From: JAMQKA01 sp043951865
GTDB taxonomy: Bacteria > Bacteroidota > Rhodothermia > Balneolales > Balneolaceae
Reading direction: 5' to 3'
Assembly (NCBI RefSeq): GCF_043951865.1
Contig: NZ_JBINJF010000020.1
Span: 1-64,000 of the forward strand
DNA: 64,000 nt
In this document: positions 54,628 to 63,639 of the stretch, piece after piece
Layout of the letters: the number at the start of each line of letters is the position of its first letter
How positions within the stretch are numbered: the first letter of the stretch is position 1
Program-made: the position numbers and the translations under genes
The notes under the pieces: model-generated
The model's database searches: none
What the model saw: the letters and a program-made list of their open reading frames with translations, nothing else
What the model was told of the DNA's origin: nothing

Positions 54628-56124
54628 ATGAGCAACAGTAAACCTACGCAACAGGAAATTAACCAAGCGCTCTGGTCGGCATGCGATACCTTTCGCGGTG
54701 TGGTCGATCCCGCGGAGTACAAAAACTACATCCTTGTATTTCTATTTCTGAAATACTTGAGTGACATCTGGAAAGATCACTATGAGAAGTATAAAGAGGA
54801 GTACGGGGATGACGAAGAACGCATTAAGCGTCGCATGGAGCGTGAGCGCTTTAAATTGCCGGAAGACTGTACGTTCGACTACCTGGTCAGACACCAAAAC
54901 GATGAAGATATCGGTGATCAAATAAACAAGATCCTGCAGAAGATTGAGGAAGCCAACTACGAAAAGCTGGAAGGGGTATTCCGTAATGTTGACTTTAACT
55001 CGGAAGCCAACCTCGGCAAGACCAAAGATCGCAATCGTCGCCTGAAGAACCTGATCAATGATTTTGATAAACCGGAATTAAACTTTCGGCCTTCAGTTAT
55101 TGGTACCGAAGATATTATTGGCAATGCCTATATGTTCTTAATCGAACGCTTTGCCTCTGATGCCGGAAAGAAAGGCGGGGAGTTTTATACGCCCAACCAG
55201 GTCTCCAAGCTGTTGGCTAAGCTACTGAATCCTCAGCCCGGTGATCGCATCTGTGATCCGGCGATTGGGTCGGGTTCGTTGGCAATAACAGTTGCTGAAG
55301 AGGTCGGAGATCGAGACTTCCGTATTTATGGACAGGAAAGTAACGGTAGCACGTGGGCACTGTGCAAGATGAACATGTTCCTGCACGGCATGGATGCGGC
55401 TGACATTCGGTGGTGCGATACCATTCAACGGCCGGAACTTACGGAAGGCGACGAGCTGATGAAGTTCGATATCGTAACCGCCAATCCACCTTTTAGCTTG
55501 AAGAAGTGGGGAAAGGAAGATGCCAAGGATGATCAGTACAAGCGATTCCATCGTGGAGTACCGCCCAAGAGTCGCGGTGACTATGCCTTTATCCAACACA
55601 TGATTGAAGTGGCCTATGAGGATACTGGTAAGGTGGGCGTTATCGTACCTCATGGCGTGCTGTTTCGCAGTGGCTCAGAAGGAAAAATTCGCAAGCAACT
55701 TATACAGGAAAACCTACTGGAAGCGGTCGTTGGCCTACCTGAGAATCTCTTCTTTGGAACAGGCATTCCTGCAGCAATAATGATCTTTAACAAAGGCAAA
55801 GAGCATGAGAATGTACTTTTCATTGATGCCAGTGAGGAGTTCGAGAAAGGCACGAAACAGAATAAGCTCCGTGAACAGGATATTGGAAAGATTGTCAAGA
55901 CTTTTCAGGATTTTGAAGAGAAAGAAAAATTCTCATATGTAGCGGAGCCTCATGAGATCAAAGAGAATGATTACAATCTTAATATCCCTCGTTATGTTGA
56001 TACTTATGAACCTGAGTCGGAAGTAGATGTAACTGAGGTTCAGCGAGAAATTGAAGTATTAGAGCAAGAACTTCAGAAAGTACAGCAAAAAATGAATGTT
56101 TACCTTAAAGAGCTAGACCTATAG
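54628..56124 (+). CDS. hsdM: type I restriction-modification DNA methyltransferase subunit
   Basis: The 498-residue N6-adenine methyltransferase subunit. The N-terminal helical domain (about 1-165) is followed by the catalytic domain with FYTPNQVSKLLAKLL, motif I DPAIGSGSLAI (about 210) and motif IV NPPFSLKKW (about 286). A C-terminal coiled coil (VQREIEVLEQELQKVQQKM) contacts HsdS. It is the first subunit of the HsdM2-HsdS complex and protects host DNA. Spacing: 17 bases after the half-S gene and 2 bases before hsdS, so the three are one operon. Confidence 0.97.
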   Translation: MSNSKPTQQEINQALWSACDTFRGVVDPAEYKNYILVFLFLKYLSDIWKDHYEKYKEEYGDDEERIKRRMERERFKLPEDCTFDYLVRHQNDEDIGDQINKILQKIEEANYEKLEGVFRNVDFNSEANLGKTKDRNRRLKNLINDFDKPELNFRPSVIGTEDIIGNAYMFLIERFASDAGKKGGEFYTPNQVSKLLAKLLNPQPGDRICDPAIGSGSLAITVAEEVGDRDFRIYGQESNGSTWALCKMNMFLHGMDAADIRWCDTIQRPELTEGDELMKFDIVTANPPFSLKKWGKEDAKDDQYKRFHRGVPPKSRGDYAFIQHMIEVAYEDTGKVGVIVPHGVLFRSGSEGKIRKQLIQENLLEAVVGLPENLFFGTGIPAAIMIFNKGKEHENVLFIDASEEFEKGTKQNKLREQDIGKIVKTFQDFEEKEKFSYVAEPHEIKENDYNLNIPRYVDTYEPESEVDVTEVQREIEVLEQELQKVQQKMNVYLKELDL

Positions 56125-56126
56125 TT

Positions 56127-57308
56127 ATGGATAACTGGGGAAAAACCGATTTAGGATCTGTCATCAAACTGGTATCAGGAAGACACATCAAAAGTGCAAA
56201 GTGTAACAAGGCTGGCAATGGTTTAAAATATTTGACAGGCCCTACAGATTTTGTTGGAAATCAGATCCAAGCGACAAAATTTACAGAAGAGCCAAAATCA
56301 GTAGCAGAACCGGGAGATATATTATTAACGGTAAAGGGATCTGGTGTTGGCAAACTTGCCTTTTCTGACGATAGATATTGTATAAGCCGCCAATTAATGG
56401 CATTAAGACCAAAAAAAATTGAAACAGAATTTCTATTCTACTATTTACAAAACAATAGAGAATATTTTGAAAGGTATGCACGAGGTCTTATACCAGGCAT
56501 TTCAAGAGATGAAGTAACAAACTTTGTAATCAAGATTCCGCCTAAGGAAGAAAGAAAACAAATAGTTGAAATAATAAATGAATGGCAAAGAGGTATTCAA
56601 AAACTCAAAAAGCTCATCAAAACCAAAAAGCGCTACAAAAAAGGCCTGATGCAGCAGTTGTTGTCTGGGAAGAAGCGTTTCCCAGAGTTTGAGGACGAAT
56701 CGTGGCAAGAAGTAGAACTTGGCAAAGTATTTCAAAGAGTAACCCAGAAGAATGAAGATGAAGAGGTTACAAATGTCCTGACGATTTCAGCGCAAGATGG
56801 GCTAGTAAGTCAGACCGATTACTATGACAAATCGGTAGCAAGTAAAGATCTGTCAAGGTACATAGTACTTCAAGAAGGGGACCTCGCTTACAATAAGAGC
56901 TATTCAGACGGCTATCCTCTCGGTGCAATAAAGCGCCTCGAGGAGTATGAGAAAGGAGTATTATCCCCTCTATATATCTGCTTTAGAATTGATTCTCCTA
57001 AACTGGATAGCGACTTTATGACCCACTTTTTTGAAAATGGTGGATTAGATCATGATATATATAAAATTGCTCGTGAAGGAGCCAGAAACCATGGTCTTTT
57101 AAATGTAAGTATTAAAGACTTCTTTAAAATCAGGTTTAAAGTTCCTCAAATCGAAGAGCAAAAAAAGATTGCAAAAGTTCTGAATAAAGCTAAAAAAGAG
57201 ATTGAGTTACTTGAGGAAGAACTGGACGCAGTAAAAAAACAGAAAAAAGGGCTTATGCAACAATTATTAACTGGCAAAACTAGGGTTACAAATGGCACAA
57301 GACCTTAA
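56127..57308 (+). CDS. hsdS: type I restriction specificity subunit HsdS (two target-recognition domains)
   Basis: A 393-residue complete specificity subunit. The first target-recognition domain (about 1-150) is followed by a coiled coil ending KKRYKKGLMQQLLSGKKRFP (about 185). The second domain (about 195-350) starts FEDESWQEVELGKVF, and the second coiled coil ends KKQKKGLMQQLLTGKTR. The two repeat halves are clear from the repeated KKGLMQQLL(S/T)GK. Each domain reads one half of an asymmetric bipartite site. It starts 2 bases after hsdM and overlaps the start of the Pycsar effector gene by 17 bases. Confidence 0.96.
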   Translation: MDNWGKTDLGSVIKLVSGRHIKSAKCNKAGNGLKYLTGPTDFVGNQIQATKFTEEPKSVAEPGDILLTVKGSGVGKLAFSDDRYCISRQLMALRPKKIETEFLFYYLQNNREYFERYARGLIPGISRDEVTNFVIKIPPKEERKQIVEIINEWQRGIQKLKKLIKTKKRYKKGLMQQLLSGKKRFPEFEDESWQEVELGKVFQRVTQKNEDEEVTNVLTISAQDGLVSQTDYYDKSVASKDLSRYIVLQEGDLAYNKSYSDGYPLGAIKRLEEYEKGVLSPLYICFRIDSPKLDSDFMTHFFENGGLDHDIYKIAREGARNHGLLNVSIKDFFKIRFKVPQIEEQKKIAKVLNKAKKEIELLEEELDAVKKQKKGLMQQLLTGKTRVTNGTRP

Positions 57309-57825
57309 ATCACATTCAGACTCATTGAAATTCATTATTAACAGATATGATTCTTATTACAGTGGTATAAACTTCAAGGCACGATTTTACACCGGACTAG
57401 CTACATTTATCATAACGGCATTCATTTATAAGGTAGAGTATTTGACAAACAGTATAAGTATTAAGTGTTGGCTTTATATACAGTACGGGCTTATTTCGGT
57501 AACTTTAGCACTGTGTTTTTTTATACTCTTTAAACTTACTTCTTCTGTTATGCCCTATCTAGAGATAGGAAAAGAAAATGGTATAAAAGATCACTCCTTA
57601 ATCTTCTTTGAAGAAGTTGCAGACTATCAAAGTGCAAAACAATACAAGGAGGCTCTTTCAAAAGATGAATACGATATAAACACAGACTTAGCGAATCAGG
57701 CATATTTGTTAGCACAAGGGTTGAGCAAAAAATTTAAAAAACTAAAACACGCAACACATGCTTTATATGCCACAGGGGTTACTGTCATATTAGTATTAAT
57801 CATTAAACTAATCAGCTTGTCATGA
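57292..57825 (+). CDS. Pycsar effector membrane protein (PycTM-like, DUF5706)
   Basis: A 177-residue membrane protein. The N-terminal helix (LKFIINRYDSYYSGINFKARF) is typical of the Pycsar-effector/DUF5706 family. Helices follow at about residues 34-52 (LATFIITAFIYKVEYL), 58-85 (SVTLALCFFILFKL within) and 155-175 (ATGVTVILVLIIKLI). In known Pycsar systems the membrane effector binds the cyclic pyrimidine nucleotide made by the cyclase and disrupts the inner membrane, ending phage growth. The gene overlaps hsdS by 17 bases on its left and the cyclase gene by ATGA on its right. Effector identity rests on the fold pattern and the neighbour cyclase. Confidence 0.85.
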   Translation: MAQDLKSHSDSLKFIINRYDSYYSGINFKARFYTGLATFIITAFIYKVEYLTNSISIKCWLYIQYGLISVTLALCFFILFKLTSSVMPYLEIGKENGIKDHSLIFFEEVADYQSAKQYKEALSKDEYDINTDLANQAYLLAQGLSKKFKKLKHATHALYATGVTVILVLIIKLISLS

Positions 57826-59138
57826 GTGAGAATATTTTCCAGGATTATACCGATCCATTATCAAGAGTTATTAATAAGCAAGAGGGGTACAAAGATGAGT
57901 TAAATGAATACCGTAATTACAACTCTCTTTTTGAGTCCGGCACTTTTACAACATTAAAAGAGGCACAAAATATCCCTAAAGAGATTGATGGGCCGAAACA
58001 GGTAGCAACCCTAGATTTTAAAAGACTGGAAGAACTGTTTGGTCATAATCCAAATTCACTTCCAACTATAACAATTGGCCCCCACCCCGATTTCGAAAAT
58101 ATAGATCACAGTGAGCAGATACATCATCATTGTGTTTCAGTTTTCATCGATATCAAAGGCTCAACTAACCTTATAAAGAAGTATAATCTTGAAGAAATAA
58201 GATTTATAAAAGATAATGTTCTTACGTTATGTATATATCTCGCACATTTTTTTGGCGGCCATGTACACCGTTTACAAGGTGATGGTATCTTTTTGCAGTT
58301 TGTGAGAAGGGAAGGACATCCCAACAACGATATCATAAATGCTCTTAATGCAAGTTCATTAATCACTTTTTTTATTCAAAGCTTGCTAGCTGAAATATTT
58401 GAAGACCAAGGTATCGATCCTCTTAAAGTGCGTACTGGTGTGGATTATGGACCTGCTGAAGATGTTCTCTGGTCCCATTATGGCATTCCAGGATGTAGCG
58501 AATTAACTACTACCAGTCTTCACACGGATTTGGCGGCTAAGCTTCAAGCGAATGCTGCACCAAATAGCATCATGTTAGGTGATAATATAGTTTCGAAGCT
58601 AGACCTGGCAGATAATTTTTGGGATTATATTACTAAGTCTGGTAGTGATGATATTGACTACTATGTATTTCGAGGTGGGGATATTAACTATAATCAGTAT
58701 GAGTTTGATTGGCAAAAATACCTACAGACTTTTGATTTCTTAGAGAAAGATTATGCAGAAGGGAAAATCATCTTTGATAAGCCTGACTATCGTTTGAAAT
58801 GTTCTATATCTAAAGATGAAAGTTATCAGGAAAACTATTATCAAAATTTATACTCTCTTCCGAAAGAGACTAATATTAAATACACAATTTATGCAGAAAA
58901 ATATGATAGATCTCTTAGGAAACAAGAATTCAAAAGTATAAAGTGGGAGGCCCATAACACAGGAACCGAGGCTGAGGACGCAGAACAATTAGAACATGAT
59001 TTTGGTGGGAATTTTGATAACAAATTGTTTTGCAAAACATCAGCAAAATATCTTGGACATCATCAAGCTAAATGTAAATTATCCGCTGGCCCCCATTCCC
59101 CTACTAAGACATTGTCTTTTCCAATATTTGTTCAATAG
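57822..59138 (+). CDS. Pycsar-type pyrimidine nucleotide cyclase (PycC-like)
   Basis: A 438-residue protein. The class III cyclase domain (about 90-255) shows the metal-binding Asp in CVSVFIDIKGSTNLI (about 106-113), the second Asp in VHRLQGDGIFLQF (about 146-158), and RTGVDYGPAEDV. The C-terminal part (about 350-438) has a beta pattern with IKWEAHNTGTEAEDAEQLEH and KYLGHHQAKCKLSAG, resembling the AGS-C sensor domain that follows nucleotide cyclases in defence operons. Pycsar cyclases make cCMP or cUMP on phage infection. Which nucleotide this one makes cannot be told here. Overlap with the effector gene by ATGA gives a two-gene unit. Confidence 0.88.
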   Translation: MSENIFQDYTDPLSRVINKQEGYKDELNEYRNYNSLFESGTFTTLKEAQNIPKEIDGPKQVATLDFKRLEELFGHNPNSLPTITIGPHPDFENIDHSEQIHHHCVSVFIDIKGSTNLIKKYNLEEIRFIKDNVLTLCIYLAHFFGGHVHRLQGDGIFLQFVRREGHPNNDIINALNASSLITFFIQSLLAEIFEDQGIDPLKVRTGVDYGPAEDVLWSHYGIPGCSELTTTSLHTDLAAKLQANAAPNSIMLGDNIVSKLDLADNFWDYITKSGSDDIDYYVFRGGDINYNQYEFDWQKYLQTFDFLEKDYAEGKIIFDKPDYRLKCSISKDESYQENYYQNLYSLPKETNIKYTIYAEKYDRSLRKQEFKSIKWEAHNTGTEAEDAEQLEHDFGGNFDNKLFCKTSAKYLGHHQAKCKLSAGPHSPTKTLSFPIFVQ

Positions 59139-59157
59139 TAATTAATAATCTTTATTC

Positions 59158-60300
59158 ATGGCCACCGATCCCACAAAACTCGAAAGTTTTGACTCTGGCA
59201 CCTTCAAAGAGCAATACGAGTACGAAAGCTTTTCTCCCAATCCGATTAATCACACCTGGACCTGGGATGATGCAAAGGTCAATACCATGCTGGAGACGGC
59301 GACCCGAAAGCTCGGAGAACTGAATGCCTTCTCATTGATTGTACCGGATGTGGATACGTTCATCCGCATGCACGTGGTAAAAGAGGCCAACACCTCCAGC
59401 CGTATTGAGGGCACGCAAACCAATATGGATGAGGCCCTGCTCAAAGAAGAAGATGTGGCCCCGCAAAAACGTGACGATTGGCAGGAGGTCCAAAACTACG
59501 TAGAGGCCATGAACACCGCCATCGAAGAATTGGAGGAGCTGCCACTATCTACCCGTCTGCTTCGCAATACACATGCAACTTTGATGCAAGGGGTTCGCGG
59601 AGAACACAAACTACCCGGCCAGTTCAGGGACAGCCAAAACTGGATCGGGGGCAGCAGCCTAAACGATGCTATCTATATTCCGCCTCATCAAAACGAAGTG
59701 CCGGACCTGATGAGCGACCTCGAAAAAATTTTATACAACGATTCCGTACCACATCTGATTCGCATTGCCATTGCCCATTACCAGTTCGAAACCATTCACC
59801 CTTTTCTGGATGGCAATGGGCGAATAGGCCGCCTGATGATCACACTGTATTTCGTAAGTACCGGCTTGCTTAATAAGCCTACCCTGTACCTGTCGGATTT
59901 CTTTGAGCGTAACAAAGCAGCTTACTACGATGCGCTCATGTACGTACGGACCAACAACAATATGCTGCACTGGGTAAAGTTTTTCTTAAATGCCGTCATT
60001 GAAACTGCCGAGAAAGGGAAGCAGACCTTTAATCAAATCCTGGAGTTGCGAAACGATATTAACGGCAAGCTGCTCAGCCTTGGCCAAAGAGCTGAAAATG
60101 GCAACAAGTTGATTAACTATCTATTTCAGCAGCCTTTTGTAAATGTTAATGAAGTCAGTGAATACCTTGACGTGTCAACCCCAACGGCCAATAGGCTGAT
60201 CAATGATTTTGAGGAGTTGGGACTTCTGAAAGAAACAACGGGGTATGAACGCAACCGCATCTTCTTTTTTGATCGATACTATAACATATTCCGCGAATAA
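59158..60300 (+). CDS. Fic-family AMPylase-type protein with C-terminal winged helix
   Basis: A 380-residue class II Fic protein. The inhibitory motif precedes the fold (SSRIEGT, about 79-86), matching (S/T)xxxE(G/N). The Fic core is HPFLDGNGRIGRLMI (about 213-227), with the catalytic His, acidic residue and both Arg present. A C-terminal winged helix (about 320-380) has NEVSEYLDVSTPTANRLINDFEELGLL. Fic enzymes move AMP or another nucleotide part onto proteins and are held off by the inhibitory Glu. The winged helix could bind the operator-like repeats that begin immediately after its stop codon. It lies between the Pycsar pair and hsdR. Confidence 0.93.
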   Translation: MATDPTKLESFDSGTFKEQYEYESFSPNPINHTWTWDDAKVNTMLETATRKLGELNAFSLIVPDVDTFIRMHVVKEANTSSRIEGTQTNMDEALLKEEDVAPQKRDDWQEVQNYVEAMNTAIEELEELPLSTRLLRNTHATLMQGVRGEHKLPGQFRDSQNWIGGSSLNDAIYIPPHQNEVPDLMSDLEKILYNDSVPHLIRIAIAHYQFETIHPFLDGNGRIGRLMITLYFVSTGLLNKPTLYLSDFFERNKAAYYDALMYVRTNNNMLHWVKFFLNAVIETAEKGKQTFNQILELRNDINGKLLSLGQRAENGNKLINYLFQQPFVNVNEVSEYLDVSTPTANRLINDFEELGLLKETTGYERNRIFFFDRYYNIFRE

Positions 60301-60410
60301 TTTAACTATAGATATTTATAGTTAAGATTTTTGCAAAATATTTAACTAAGAAAATTTATAATAAAATTTTAGCCGTGATATTTAACTAAGAAAAATTGTA
60401 GTTAAGATTC
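60301..60410. promoter_or_regulatory. three operator-like repeats spaced exactly 40 bp, between fic and hsdR
   Basis: TTTAACTA starts at 60301, 60341 and 60381. Copies 1 and 3 are inverted repeats (TTAACTATA-GATATT-TATAGTTAA; TTAACTA with TAGTTAA 10 bases later); copy 2 has a decayed right arm (TTTATAATAAAA). The even spacing puts them on about the same helix face. They fill the only gap in the restriction run, just upstream of hsdR, and are probably an operator array bound by the Fic winged helix or another local regulator. Confidence 0.65.
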
Positions 60411-60432
60411 GGATCCAATTTGAAACCATGTT

Positions 60433-63400
60433 ATGGCACATTCTCCCTCATATTTAGAAGATGCTGATTCCCAGATACCGGCGCTGCGTATGTTGCAGGC
60501 CATGGGATACAACTATCTGTCACCGGAGCAAGCCTTAGAACTGCGTGATGGACTACTTTCGAAGTTTGTGTTGGAAGAGGTCTTGGTTGACCAGTTGAGA
60601 GAACTGAATGAGATTGAATACAAGGGGGAAACCTACGATTTCCCGGATAACACCTTTGAAAGAGCAAGCCGGGACTTGCAGCAGGTTTTGGACGAGGGAC
60701 TGGTCAATACCAATGAAGCGATTTACGATCTGCTGACCCTGGGCAAGAGCTATGAACAAATCATTCAGGGAGACAAAAAGAGCTTCCCATTTAAATATGT
60801 CGACTGGGAAAATCCTGAGAATAACGTCTATCATGTGACTGATGAGTTTGAAATCAAAGGCAAACATAAAACTCGTCGTATAGACATTGTATTGTTTGTT
60901 AACGGTATTCCCTTTTGTGCTATTGAATGCAAGCGAAGAGATAAAAAAGATGCTGTGAGTGATGCTATTTCACAGCATATACGCAATCAAAAGCCGGAAG
61001 AAGTGCCCGCCTTTTTCCATTATACTCAGCTGCTTGTGGCCACCAGCGTGAATGAGCTTTCCTATGCAGCCACAGGGACATCCAAACCGTTCTGGTCCAT
61101 CTGGCGTGAAGAAGATGAGGAGGTAGAAAAGGTCAAGGGCCTGACCAGCAAACCAGATGATAAAGAGAATTGGAAAAACAGGCTGCAAAAGCATTACGAA
61201 ACAGATCCAAAAGAAACCGAAGATCCCCGTGAGCCCACCCTACAGGACAAGAACCTGTACAATCTTTGCCGCCCAGAAAGGCTATTAGAGCTCACACGTA
61301 AGTTTACGGTATTTGACAATAACGTACGGAAGGTCGCCCGGTATCAGCAGTATTTTGGGGTCAAGCGGATGATGAGTCGTATTCGTCAAAAGGATGACGA
61401 AGGTCGGCGTGAAGGTGGGGTTATCTGGCATACCCAGGGCAGCGGTAAGTCCATCACCATGATCATGATGTCCAAGAACCTGACGCTGGCAGATGACCTG
61501 GATAATCATCGCATTATCCTGGTTACCGACCGTACGGACCTGGACGAACAGCTTACCAATACCTTTAAAAGCTGTGGGAAAGAGATTACCCGGGCCAAAA
61601 CTGGCAAACATCTGGGCAAACTTGTAGAGGATCGGGGCAAGCAGAATATCTCCACGATCATCAACAAGTTTGATGCTGCATTAAACCAGAGGACGTTCAA
61701 AAACGAGTCCAAGAATATCTTTGTCTTGGTCGATGAGTCCCACCGTACCCAATACGGGCTGATGCACGCCAAGATGAAAAAAGTATTGCCCAATGCTTGC
61801 TACATCGGCTTCACCGGCACGCCACTGACTAAAAACGAGAAGAATACTGCTCGTAAGTTTGGCGGCATCATTGATTCCTACACCATGGATCAGGCGGTGG
61901 AAGATGGAGCTGTGGTACCTATAATTTATGAAGGGAGGGCAGCTATCCTCGATACCTGGAAAGAGAAACTCGACCGGGGTTTTGAAAGGGATATGGAGGG
62001 CATGACTAACGAGCAAAAGGTGGAGTATAAAAACCGTTTTTCTACCTTAAATAAACTGCTAACCGCCCAGCATGTTATTGAAGAAATAGCCAATGACATT
62101 ACCCAGCATTATCAAAAACTATATCAGGGTACAAAATATAAAGCACAACTGGCGGTACCTGATCGAAGGACCGCTGTTAAATACTATCGATACTTTAAAG
62201 AGCGTGGGCAAATTAATGCCGAGTTGGTAATATCTCCACCCGATACCCGAGTCGGCAATGATGATATTTATGACGATCCGAATGACGAGGTGCAAGTCTT
62301 CTGGCAAAATATGATGGATCGTTTTCAAAATAAGGATGACTATGAGAAAAGCCTTGTTAACCTCTTCAAATCGGATGGTGAGGAGGTTGAGCTGCTAATT
62401 GTGGTGTATAAGCTGCTCACCGGCTTTGATGCCCCACGCAATACGGTATTATACATGGCGCGGTATCTCGAAGAGCACAATCTATTGCAGGCCATTGCAC
62501 GGGTTAATCGTTTGTTTGAGGGTAAAGATTTTGGGTATGTCCTTGATTACAGAGGAATACTCGGCACCTTAAATGATGCATTAAATACTTATCAGGCGTT
62601 AGACAGCTTTGAGCAGGAAGACTTGCAGGGAGCTGTAACCCCTATACAAGACATTATTGATAAATTGCCCCAATTGTATAGCGAACTGTGGGGTGTGTTT
62701 AAAGAGTGTGAAAACACAGATGACAAAGAGGCCTTAGAACAATTTTTACGCCCCCAAGATCGACGAGATACCTTTTATGAGAAGTTATCTAACTTTGCGC
62801 GAACCCTGCAGGCGGCCTTTTCTGCCAATCGATTATTTGATCATATCGACGAGGAGACTATAAATAAGTACAAACAAGATCTAAAGTTTTTCGAGGATTT
62901 ACGGCGGTCTGTGCGTCTTCGTTATTCCGAATCTATCGATCACCGTGAGTATGAAGACCGCGTCCAGAAATTGTTAGACTCTTACGTGGGGACCGAAGGC
63001 ATCGAGCAGATCATTGAGCCGGTTAATATTTTCAGCAAAGACTTTTCTGATGAACAGCTGGATAAAGAACAGAAAACAGACGCTTCCAAAGCTGACCGGA
63101 TTGCCAGCAACACCAAGAAGGTGATTACGGAGAAAATGGATGAAGATCCGGCCCTGTATCGTAAATTCTCAGATATGATACATGAGACGATTCAGAAGTT
63201 CCTGGATGAGCGCATTTCGGAGAAAGAGTACCTGGAAAAGATGAAGGAGATTAAAAAGGGTGTCCAGGAAGGAACCATGGGTAATACCCCTTCAAAACTC
63301 AGAGATAAACCACAGGCGCGTTCTTTTTATAACACAGTGAAGGATGAGTTTGACAGCTATATAACAAATGCCAAACTGAAAAATAGTAATGGAAACATAC

Positions 63401-63639
63401 AACCCCGGAAACTCAAACAAATGTATATTGAGGCGGGGCTTGATCTGGATGAAAAGTTAGACGAATTGGCTATCGTTGACTGGACAACCAATCCAGATAT
63501 CAAGGATGAGATGTTTATCGCCATTGAGGACTATATGATTGAATTTTTCCGCGAACTTGACCTAAACCGTGACTTTGATGTCATCGAACGCATTGCAGAA
63601 ACCCTTATCAAACAGAAGCAATCCCGTAGTTCAAACTAA
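60433..63639 (+). CDS. hsdR: type I restriction endonuclease/translocase subunit HsdR
   Basis: A 1068-residue motor and nuclease subunit. The N-terminal PD-(D/E)xK nuclease domain has RRIDIVLFVNGIPFCAIECK (about 142-163). The SF2 translocase follows: motif I GGVIWHTQGSGKSITMIMM (about 325-343), motif Ia LVTDRTDLDEQL, motif II VDESHRTQYG (about 432), motif III GFTGTPL (about 458), motif VI AIARVNRLFEGK. A long C-terminal helical region binds the methylase core. Length and motifs fit a complete, active subunit. It has its own upstream operator-like region, so restriction can be timed apart from modification. Confidence 0.97.
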   Translation: MAHSPSYLEDADSQIPALRMLQAMGYNYLSPEQALELRDGLLSKFVLEEVLVDQLRELNEIEYKGETYDFPDNTFERASRDLQQVLDEGLVNTNEAIYDLLTLGKSYEQIIQGDKKSFPFKYVDWENPENNVYHVTDEFEIKGKHKTRRIDIVLFVNGIPFCAIECKRRDKKDAVSDAISQHIRNQKPEEVPAFFHYTQLLVATSVNELSYAATGTSKPFWSIWREEDEEVEKVKGLTSKPDDKENWKNRLQKHYETDPKETEDPREPTLQDKNLYNLCRPERLLELTRKFTVFDNNVRKVARYQQYFGVKRMMSRIRQKDDEGRREGGVIWHTQGSGKSITMIMMSKNLTLADDLDNHRIILVTDRTDLDEQLTNTFKSCGKEITRAKTGKHLGKLVEDRGKQNISTIINKFDAALNQRTFKNESKNIFVLVDESHRTQYGLMHAKMKKVLPNACYIGFTGTPLTKNEKNTARKFGGIIDSYTMDQAVEDGAVVPIIYEGRAAILDTWKEKLDRGFERDMEGMTNEQKVEYKNRFSTLNKLLTAQHVIEEIANDITQHYQKLYQGTKYKAQLAVPDRRTAVKYYRYFKERGQINAELVISPPDTRVGNDDIYDDPNDEVQVFWQNMMDRFQNKDDYEKSLVNLFKSDGEEVELLIVVYKLLTGFDAPRNTVLYMARYLEEHNLLQAIARVNRLFEGKDFGYVLDYRGILGTLNDALNTYQALDSFEQEDLQGAVTPIQDIIDKLPQLYSELWGVFKECENTDDKEALEQFLRPQDRRDTFYEKLSNFARTLQAAFSANRLFDHIDEETINKYKQDLKFFEDLRRSVRLRYSESIDHREYEDRVQKLLDSYVGTEGIEQIIEPVNIFSKDFSDEQLDKEQKTDASKADRIASNTKKVITEKMDEDPALYRKFSDMIHETIQKFLDERISEKEYLEKMKEIKKGVQEGTMGNTPSKLRDKPQARSFYNTVKDEFDSYITNAKLKNSNGNIQPRKLKQMYIEAGLDLDEKLDELAIVDWTTNPDIKDEMFIAIEDYMIEFFRELDLNRDFDVIERIAETLIKQKQSRSSN

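Noticed and set aside
60301..60410. Three evenly spaced repeats considered as a CRISPR array
   Set aside because: The repeat core is only about 26 bases, is an inverted repeat with decayed arms, and leaves only about 14 bases between units; there are no cas genes.
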